A stretch of 14,890 nt of DNA, taken from NCBI GenBank assembly GCA_016937315.1, contig JAFGWD010000195.1:1-14890 (forward strand). Reading direction: 5' to 3'. A program made the position numbers and the translations under genes. Position 1 is the first letter of the stretch; every line of letters begins with the position of its first letter. Source of the stretch: Rhodospirillaceae bacterium. Its GTDB lineage: Bacteria; Pseudomonadota; Alphaproteobacteria; Rhodospirillales; Rhodospirillaceae. Shown one piece after another: positions 1 through 5,276 of this stretch. The notes below the pieces were generated by a model, which saw only the letters and a program-made list of their open reading frames with translations, had not been told where the DNA came from and did no database searches.

Positions 1-1
1 C

Positions 2-238
2 CTCGCCTCCGACATCAGCAAAAGCGCCGATCAGCTCCAAGAAGACCTGAACAGCGCCGCCACGTTACAGCAACGCACCCACATCACGGCGCAGGCGCAA
101 ATTCTTCAGGCCCGCGCCATGGCAAGCCAAAGCCAGATGATGGCGCAAAGCCTGAAGCTGCAAGCCATTGCGGAGATCAAAAAAGGTCTGTCCCCGAAAA
201 AGGTGAAGGATACGACCGGCGTGGAGGACGAAGAATGA
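2..238 (+). CDS. VirB5/TrbJ-like T4SS protein, C-terminal end (partial)
   Basis: The reading frame is already open at the first bases and stops with TGA at 236-238, so only the last 78 residues are visible. They form a long polar helix rich in Gln, Ala, Lys and Glu (repeated QAQ, MASQSQMMAQSLKLQ-type heptads) that ends in an acidic tail, VEDEE. VirB5 and TrbJ proteins end in this kind of coiled coil and are encoded directly before virB6. VirB5 is a minor pilus component at the pilus tip, and TrbJ is its counterpart in P-type systems. The assignment rests on this helical character and on position before virB6 in a virB operon; the N-terminal signal peptide that would confirm it is outside the window. 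It converges on the reverse-strand gene with only 5 bases between the two stop codons. Confidence 0.6.
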   Translation, partial: LASDISKSADQLQEDLNSAATLQQRTHITAQAQILQARAMASQSQMMAQSLKLQAIAEIKKGLSPKKVKDTTGVEDEE

Positions 239-243
239 TGTCC

Positions 244-873
244 TCACCAGCCACGTTTTTCCCGCTTTGCCTTGTTCGCGGCAATCTCCTTAGCGGTTTC
301 CGCGAACAAGGTTTGCTCCTTAGCTTTCCACTCAGGAGAACGCCAATCAGGAACGGGGCCGCATTCGTTGAGCAATCGTTTGGGGAAGCACTTGGCGCGT
401 TGCCCGGTCAAGGCCACCACGTCGTCGAAGGTCGGGGCCTTCTTATTGACCGCTGGAGACGCGGCGACCACAGCTTCAAAGCCATAGTTATTGTACCACG
501 TCGAATAGACGTGATCGAACCACTGATCGTAAGCCAACTGCATGTCGTAGCCGCGCTGGACGCGAAGCCGTTTGGCCTTGGGCATCTTATCGAGTGTTGC
601 AAAAGCTTTACGCGGATCCTGCTTATACAGGGCAAGCCACGGATTGAAGTCGGCTGCGTATTTAGCCCACTCAGCTTCTTCCGCTTCCCAGGTTGGCATT
701 TCGAACCAGACCTTCTGTGCAAATCCCCAGTCAAAAAACTTCTCTGCGGTAGCCATCTGCGTATCGCGCTTCATCGCGCCCGCAAATGCCGTGCTGCCGA
801 CCGCGACGGAGGCAACGGTCATGGCTAATACGGTAGACACCAGCGCCAGCGACCTGAGTACCAACTGTTTCAC
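244..873 (-). CDS. Exported protein of unknown function, reverse strand inside the virB operon
   Basis: I do not recognise the family. From the GTG at 873 the product has 209 residues and begins with a textbook signal peptide: a basic start (VKQ...R), a hydrophobic stretch, and a GSTAFA cleavage site before GAMKRD. The mature part is hydrophilic, rich in Trp and Tyr (FEMPTWEAEEAEW, DQWFDHVYSTWYNNYGF), has two Cys near the C terminus (CFPKRLLNEC) and ends in a basic helix. No lipobox is present. An upstream ATG at 897 or 960 would put extra residues before the signal peptide, so GTG 873, with AAGGG a little upstream, is preferred. A rough hand count of codon positions over 301-780 gives the highest GC at this frame's third position, as expected for a real gene, but the margin is modest. 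It ends 5 bases from virB5 and its first 53 bases overlap the start of virB6 on the other strand. Its location matches that of eex in pKM101. Confidence 0.75.
   Translation of the reverse strand: MKQLVLRSLALVSTVLAMTVASVAVGSTAFAGAMKRDTQMATAEKFFDWGFAQKVWFEMPTWEAEEAEWAKYAADFNPWLALYKQDPRKAFATLDKMPKAKRLRVQRGYDMQLAYDQWFDHVYSTWYNNYGFEAVVAASPAVNKKAPTFDDVVALTGQRAKCFPKRLLNECGPVPDWRSPEWKAKEQTLFAETAKEIAANKAKREKRGW
270..311. repeat. Perfect 12-bp inverted repeat, 18-base loop
   Basis: CCTTGTTCGCGG (270-281) and CCGCGAACAAGG (300-311) are exact reverse complements. The repeat lies in the 3' part of the reverse-strand gene, within codons for the FAETAKEIAANK region, close to the convergent stop codons. It has no T run, so I do not call it a terminator. 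Confidence 0.85.
808..812 (+). promoter_or_regulatory. Ribosome binding site deciding the virB6 start
   Basis: GGAGG lies 8 bases before the ATG at 821. The open frame continues upstream to an ATG at 572, but those extra 83 codons are antisense to the reverse-strand gene and look non-coding. This site therefore fixes the virB6 start at 821. Confidence 0.7.
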
Positions 874-1969
874 CTGCGAACCCTTGTCGCAGTACATCGA
901 CTTGGTGAACAGCTTTGTTGATAAGTTGAGCGCGGCGCTCATCAATCCGATTCTCATCATTTTTTCCTCTTTGGTCGGGCTTTGGGTCGTTGTCGTAGCA
1001 TTGAAGCTAGTCGTTGGTATGGTTGATGTAAAGAAGATCGGCCACGACTTTATCTATATAACAATATCATGTTTTCTTCTTGGTGGTCAATCACTTGGAC
1101 TTGTGAGTTATATATTTAATCTGTCCATGGATATTATGGGCGGAGCTTCTGAGATCGCATTTTCTGTTGTTAGTGTCGAGAATAAAAGCACGGGTTATGA
1201 CGGCATTGTTCACTTGGCGGCTACGGCTTCACTGGCTGTCGCTAAAGTGATTCAGGTTGCCTCGGTGCTGGTCCGAGAAGGCTCTCTCTACAATCCACAG
1301 TATTTTCTCTATGCCTTCATCCTCGTCGCGCCATTCTTTGTTTTCGTGGTTTCGTATGCCTTCCAGGTGATCGTCGCGATCTTCCGTCTGGTGATGTACG
1401 CGGTCCTCTCGACCTTCTTCGCGATGTCCTATGCTTTTGATTGGGGGCGCGGCCTGGCCTCGTCCACGGGCAAGGGCTTGCTCGGCTCTATCGTCGTTCT
1501 CTTCGCTTGCTCAGTTGCTCTCGCGCTCACGATCTCCGGCGTGAATGAAATCAGCATCGACCCGGTGTCGATCAGCAGTGGCGAACTGGATGAGTTTGCC
1601 AGCATCAGCAATCCGCGATTTCTGGCAATCCTGTTCCTCGGGATCATTGGTTCGGCGCTGATGACCGAAGGAACCTCTCTCGTCAATTCATGCATGCAGA
1701 CAATGTTCTCGAATGCCGCTGCCGGAATCATGACGGCGGGGGCCTCTGCTGTTGCTGTAATGACCAGCAAAAAAATGAACCCGCTCACGATGGGCAGTCG
1801 CTACGCCGATGCGGCGCAAAACATCGGAAAGAACATTGGTGGTTATGCAGCCATGGGAAGTCACGCCATGTCCGCCACCAAAGGTATCGGAAGCGGTCTG
1901 GCCTCGGCCCTCAGCCGCCCCGCAGCAGCCCAAGATTTTCTCAATCGTTACAACGGTGGCGCGTCTTAA
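821..1969 (+). CDS. virB6: VirB6/TrbL-family T4SS inner-membrane channel protein
   Basis: The product has 382 residues. VirB6 is the polytopic inner-membrane protein that forms part of the DNA path of the T4SS. Hydrophobic segments lie at about residues 40-66, 76-100, 160-185, 186-203, 220-240 and 266-283. Between the second and third lies a polar loop (about 105-155), matching the large periplasmic loop of VirB6. After the last span comes a Gly/Ala/Ser-rich tail (about 300-380), common in VirB6/TrbL proteins. The N terminus has two Cys (NCFTCEP, 16 and 19). The call rests on topology, size and position before virB7-virB10 rather than on a strict motif. Codons for residues about 67-130 (1021-1200) are AT-rich, near 38% GC by hand count, unlike the rest of the gene. 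The stop codon lies in the loop of a hairpin. Confidence 0.85.
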   Translation: MANTVDTSASDLSTNCFTCEPLSQYIDLVNSFVDKLSAALINPILIIFSSLVGLWVVVVALKLVVGMVDVKKIGHDFIYITISCFLLGGQSLGLVSYIFNLSMDIMGGASEIAFSVVSVENKSTGYDGIVHLAATASLAVAKVIQVASVLVREGSLYNPQYFLYAFILVAPFFVFVVSYAFQVIVAIFRLVMYAVLSTFFAMSYAFDWGRGLASSTGKGLLGSIVVLFACSVALALTISGVNEISIDPVSISSGELDEFASISNPRFLAILFLGIIGSALMTEGTSLVNSCMQTMFSNAAAGIMTAGASAVAVMTSKKMNPLTMGSRYADAAQNIGKNIGGYAAMGSHAMSATKGIGSGLASALSRPAAAQDFLNRYNGGAS

Positions 1970-1978
1970 CGCGCCGCC
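1955..1978 (+). terminator. Hairpin across the virB6 stop codon (attenuator-like)
   Basis: GGTGGCGCGT and ACGCGCCGCC pair around a CTTA loop, giving a 10-bp stem with one G-U pair; the core GGCGCGT/ACGCGCC is perfect. The TAA stop (1967-1969) sits in the loop and stem edge. It is followed only by CCTTTC, so it is a weak intrinsic terminator at best. It may instead dampen read-through or stabilise the upstream mRNA between virB6 and virB7. Confidence 0.35.
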
Positions 1979-2010
1979 CTTTCAGCATTCCCGAAGGGGG
2001 GGATACACAC

Positions 2011-2202
2011 ATGAAACAGACCATTTTGATGATTGCCGCCGCTTTTATGCTGTCCGCCTGTGTCACGAGTGGTGATGTTGAACTGCAAAAGGATGGCTCT
2101 GGTACTGATGAGCCGCTGCCGTCGCCGTGCGCTGGAACCGAAGGCAGTCCGTGCAGCCCCATTCCTTATGACGCTCCCACGTTCACCTGGGGGCGTGGGT
2201 AA
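2011..2202 (+). CDS. virB7: VirB7-like outer-membrane lipoprotein
   Basis: A 63-residue lipoprotein precursor. The signal peptide MKQTILMIAAAFMLSAC ends in a clear lipobox (LSAC) with lipidated Cys17. The mature part is about 46 residues, acidic then Pro-rich, with two more cysteines (40 and 48, in CAGTEGSPC). VirB7 lipoproteins are this short, anchor the core complex in the outer membrane and bind VirB9. In Agrobacterium VirB7 is disulphide-linked to VirB9, so the extra cysteines are of interest. An AGGGGGG run (1995-2001) lies 9 bases before the ATG. The stop shares one base with the virB8 start (TAATG), and the order virB6-7-8-9-10 is the canonical one, which supports the name despite the low sequence conservation of VirB7. 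Confidence 0.8.
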   Translation: MKQTILMIAAAFMLSACVTSGDVELQKDGSGTDEPLPSPCAGTEGSPCSPIPYDAPTFTWGRG

Positions 2203-2984
2203 TGAGAAACCCGTTCAAGCGCCCCCATGATAAGCCGCCAAAGGAGCGGCGAACGCCTCTCTTTGGGCGCAGGAAAGAGACACTGCCTGAAGTGGCCCCG
2301 GTCAACCATGACAGCGTTCGGGATGCCGATCCTTATGCCTTTGACGTAGCGCATCGGCGGTTGGCATGGATGTTCCGGCTTTCGGTGATGATGAACGTAT
2401 CCCTGGGGGTCGTCGTCATCGTCTTAGCGTCCGCGATATCAACACTCGTCCCGCTCAAGACCACACAGATTGCCTTGCTGCGTATCGAACCGTCCACAGA
2501 TCGTGTGGTGCAAGTTGATCCGGCGACACGGGTCCGCATCGAGCCCATCACCAAGAATGTGAAGGGTTTTGACTTGCTGATGGAATCCTTCGCCCGCCGT
2601 TACGTGACCTTGGTTAAGCCGATGGACACGGTAAGCCAAGCCTCGCGGATGACAGAAGCGCGGGGATTTTCGGACAAAGATTTTTGGGAAACCTTCGCCA
2701 AGGAACGACTCACTGAATATGAAGCAGCGGTCAAAACTGGGCTGACTCGTTCCGTCACTATTGAAACGGCTGAACGGCTGCCGACACGTGGGCCAAAACG
2801 TCTTTACGCCGTGGATTTTACCCAAACAGACCATCGTTCTGGAAAGGAGAAAACCTCTCTCGCTCTCCGGGCGTATCTAACCGTGACCACTCGCGAACAA
2901 ACCGTGCGTGACGATGAGCGTTATGAAAATCCGCTCGGGATTCGCGTTCTCGGCATGTCCGTTCAGCCAAGGGGGAAACAATGA
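2202..2984 (+). CDS. virB8: VirB8 T4SS inner-membrane assembly factor
   Basis: The product has 260 residues. VirB8 is a bitopic inner-membrane protein that nucleates assembly of the T4SS. Residues 1-55 are basic and cytoplasmic, 58-82 form the single transmembrane helix (MFRLSVMMNVSLGVVVIVLA), and 90-260 form the periplasmic NTF2-like domain. The C-terminal motif NPLGIRVLGMSV (243-254) matches the conserved NPxG region of the VirB8 family, which takes part in dimerisation. Length is typical. The start is translationally coupled to virB7 (TAATG), and the end overlaps virB9 by 4 bases (ATGA). Confidence 0.93.
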   Translation: MRNPFKRPHDKPPKERRTPLFGRRKETLPEVAPVNHDSVRDADPYAFDVAHRRLAWMFRLSVMMNVSLGVVVIVLASAISTLVPLKTTQIALLRIEPSTDRVVQVDPATRVRIEPITKNVKGFDLLMESFARRYVTLVKPMDTVSQASRMTEARGFSDKDFWETFAKERLTEYEAAVKTGLTRSVTIETAERLPTRGPKRLYAVDFTQTDHRSGKEKTSLALRAYLTVTTREQTVRDDERYENPLGIRVLGMSVQPRGKQ

Positions 2985-4147
2985 CCCGTCACAATCTCGG
3001 CGGGGTTCCGCCGTTGTCTGACGCCTGGAAACAGGCCAAAGATCTTTCTGCGCCGAAGATCATTCCTACTGTTGTGCTGGCCTCGGCCCTGCTTTTTTCG
3101 TCGTCGTTTACCTGCCCCGGAGCTTTTGCCGCGACGGTTCTCAACAGCCGTGGTGCGGTTTCGTCTTCTCCTCCCGGACGGTCCTCGACAGGACAAACCG
3201 GGCAACCCGCACAATCGGCCCAGAAGATTCCTCAGCCGCCGCAAATTCCAATGTCGGCAAACTCTGTCTTCCAAGCCGCCGATCAGGCCGAAGGGATTTT
3301 CCCAATGATGTCCCGCGACGGGGCCGGAGGGCAAATCCAAGAAAGCTGGAATGTTAGTGAGCCGCGTGATGGCGTCTATGCCGTGCGGGTTTGTGATGAT
3401 TGTGTCTACAAGGTTCGCACCCGCGAATTCATGACCACCACGATCATTTTGCCACCCGATGCGGTGATTGCCGCTGCCGATCTGGGCGATCCAACCGGGT
3501 TTCAGGTCCAGGTCAAGTTTTCCAACATGATCGCGGTTCGGCCCTCCACCTATGGCGTGGATACCAACCTCAACGTCTACACCAAGACAGGCACGGTTTA
3601 TCCGTTCTATCTCCGGTCGGAGAGCTTCAATTCCAAATACGTGCCGGATGTGGTGGTGCGGCTTCTTGGCCGAGAAATGCCTGCCTCGGTTCAAGGGGCT
3701 GTTCCCGTATCTGATGCCTCTTCTGAACAGGGCGGCGAACGACAGGGAAAAGAGCCTTCAGAGAAACGCGCCGATAAGGTTGCAGCCGCAATCCACGACC
3801 TGACCAATCCAGCACCGAAGGGCGAAGACTTCGTGCGCTCGGTGCCGTTTGATCCATCAAAACTGCACGGTTGGAAAGATTATAAACTCTGGGGCGGCGG
3901 AGATGCGGAAACCGAACTGAAGCCGGTTACGGTCTACCGCGACGACTTCTTTACCTATCTCCAATACGGCGAGAAATACGACCCGATGGAAATGCCCACG
4001 GCCTATGTGGTGCGTGATGGCATAGACGAACTGGTCAATACCCGTGTCCAGGGCAATACCTTCATCATTGAATCGGTGTCATCCCTCATCAGCCTGAAAT
4101 CCGGCAAGTCCTTCCTGTGTGTGCAATACACCGGGGAGACGCCCTGA
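2981..4147 (+). CDS. virB9: VirB9/TrbG-family core-complex protein
   Basis: The product has 388 residues, longer than typical VirB9 (about 270-300). VirB9 forms the outer-membrane core complex with VirB7 and VirB10. Residues 1-50 hold a signal peptide with a long N region, with likely cleavage after GAFA. Residues 53-95 are a Pro/Ser/Gln-rich linker. The N-terminal beta domain (about 115-235) carries family-type stretches: TTTIILPPDAVIAAADLGD, then NLNVYTKTGTVYPFYLRSES. A charged linker (240-275) leads to the C-terminal domain (about 290-388) with YRDDFFTYLQYG. A CxxC pair (138 and 141) and Cys380 are available for disulphides, perhaps with VirB7. The two linkers account for the extra length. 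Starts by ATGA overlap with virB8 and ends by TGATG overlap with virB10. Confidence 0.92.
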   Translation: MTRHNLGGVPPLSDAWKQAKDLSAPKIIPTVVLASALLFSSSFTCPGAFAATVLNSRGAVSSSPPGRSSTGQTGQPAQSAQKIPQPPQIPMSANSVFQAADQAEGIFPMMSRDGAGGQIQESWNVSEPRDGVYAVRVCDDCVYKVRTREFMTTTIILPPDAVIAAADLGDPTGFQVQVKFSNMIAVRPSTYGVDTNLNVYTKTGTVYPFYLRSESFNSKYVPDVVVRLLGREMPASVQGAVPVSDASSEQGGERQGKEPSEKRADKVAAAIHDLTNPAPKGEDFVRSVPFDPSKLHGWKDYKLWGGGDAETELKPVTVYRDDFFTYLQYGEKYDPMEMPTAYVVRDGIDELVNTRVQGNTFIIESVSSLISLKSGKSFLCVQYTGETP

Positions 4148-5271
4148 TGTCTGGCTTGTGCGATTTAGCTCTGGCTTTTGGTATGACGTTAGGGGGACAT
4201 TGCCAGCCCGCAATTCCAACGCCCGAACCTATGCCGCAAGATGACCCGGCGGCATGGTCATTCAAGCCACCTGAGCCGAAGAAAGAAGTCCCAAAGCCAG
4301 CCCCGACGCCGAATTTTGGCCCGATTGTCATCAAGAAAGAAGTTATTCGAGAGGTTCCGGTTCCGGCCCCTGCTCCGGCCCCGGCACCGCCGCCTGTGTC
4401 CAAGTCACCTCAACCCGACCCGATTGAGCTTGCGGCACAGGCGGCGTATCAAAGCCGCCGTGGTGGACTGAACGCCTGGCCGAACGTGGCCGTCCCGGTA
4501 TCGCTGCCGCGTGTTGGTTCCAGTTCTACCATTGGCACCATTGGCGCGGGATCGGCCTCCAATAAATTTGCGATGCCGCTTGATCTGGCTGCCGTGGTGA
4601 AAACGGCAAAAGAGGCTGAGTATCAAGAAGCGGCAATCACCAGCACCTTGCCGGTAGACAACAGCCGCATAGTTACTACGGACCGCTATATATCGGTCAC
4701 GCTTGAAACAGGCATCAACACACAGCTTGATGGCTCAATAGGCGGGGCTGTGGTGTTGCAAGTCTCTCGTGATGTCTTTGGCTATCACGGGCGCAACATT
4801 CTTATTCCCAAGGGTTCTCGTCTCGTCTGTGGCTTTAAGTCTTTGGACAAAGTGGGGAGCAGTCGAGCGCCGTTGCGTTGCTCACGAATCCTTCTCGGTG
4901 GGCATCGTGCGGAAATCTTCGGCATGAAAGCCAATGGAACTGACATGCAAGGCAAGCTTGGTATGTCAGGTGTGGTCGATAACCGCTTTTGGGAACGCTA
5001 CGGTACCGCATTCATTCTTGCAGGAATTTCCACGGCGGTTCGTGCGGCAACGACCAGCACGACCACGAACGAAACCCTCTCAAACCAAAGTAGCAATCTC
5101 GCTACTGGCGGCGAAGAATTGTCGCAACGCTTGGGCGAAGTGTCCGCTTCTGCGCTCGAACGAACCATTAATCTCAATTCTATCCTTAACGTGGCGCAAG
5201 GCACGCGGCTTCAAATTCGCCCGGATACGGATTGGTACATCGCAAAAACTGACGATCAGAAACAGAGGTAA
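4147..5271 (+). CDS. virB10: VirB10/TrbI-family core-complex protein
   Basis: The product has 374 residues. VirB10 normally spans from the inner membrane to the outer-membrane pore. The C-terminal TrbI-like beta-barrel domain is clear at about residues 165-370: ISVTLETGINTQLDGSIGG, VSRDVFGYHGRNILIPKGSRL, and the antenna segment GVVDNRFWERYGTAFILAGIS (274-294). Residues 21-95 are a Pro-rich rod with PAPAPAPAPPP. The N terminus is unusual: only about 20 residues precede the Pro-rich part, with a short weakly hydrophobic stretch (LALAFGMTLGG), in place of a cytoplasmic tail and strong transmembrane helix. Cys228 and Cys245 replace residues normally not Cys and could pair between neighbouring strands. 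The start at 4147 is chosen from the TGATG overlap with virB9; an in-frame ATG at 4117 lies inside virB9. Confidence 0.92.
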   Translation: MSGLCDLALAFGMTLGGHCQPAIPTPEPMPQDDPAAWSFKPPEPKKEVPKPAPTPNFGPIVIKKEVIREVPVPAPAPAPAPPPVSKSPQPDPIELAAQAAYQSRRGGLNAWPNVAVPVSLPRVGSSSTIGTIGAGSASNKFAMPLDLAAVVKTAKEAEYQEAAITSTLPVDNSRIVTTDRYISVTLETGINTQLDGSIGGAVVLQVSRDVFGYHGRNILIPKGSRLVCGFKSLDKVGSSRAPLRCSRILLGGHRAEIFGMKANGTDMQGKLGMSGVVDNRFWERYGTAFILAGISTAVRAATTSTTTNETLSNQSSNLATGGEELSQRLGEVSASALERTINLNSILNVAQGTRLQIRPDTDWYIAKTDDQKQR

Positions 5272-5276
5272 ATGCC

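Noticed and set aside
572..820. Longer virB6 with 83 extra N-terminal codons
   Set aside because: The extension is antisense to the reverse-strand gene and lacks membrane character; GGAGG before 821 marks the real start.
235..828. Forward-strand frame of 197 codons filling the gap between virB5 and virB6, with a good ribosome site and neat junctions
   Set aside because: Its product is rich in Arg, His, Leu and Cys without signal peptide or domain character, typical of antisense frames, while the opposite frame has a perfect signal peptide and balanced composition. The codon-position count favours the reverse frame only modestly, so some doubt remains.
880..1000. Promoter for the reverse-strand gene (TTGATG and TTATCA spaced 15 bases on the minus strand)
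   Set aside because: Weak matches with poor spacing inside virB6 coding sequence; not enough to annotate.
2963..3694. Reverse-strand frame of 243 codons opposite virB9
   Set aside because: His/Arg/Gly-rich shadow of a confident virB9 gene, with no domain or signal sequence.
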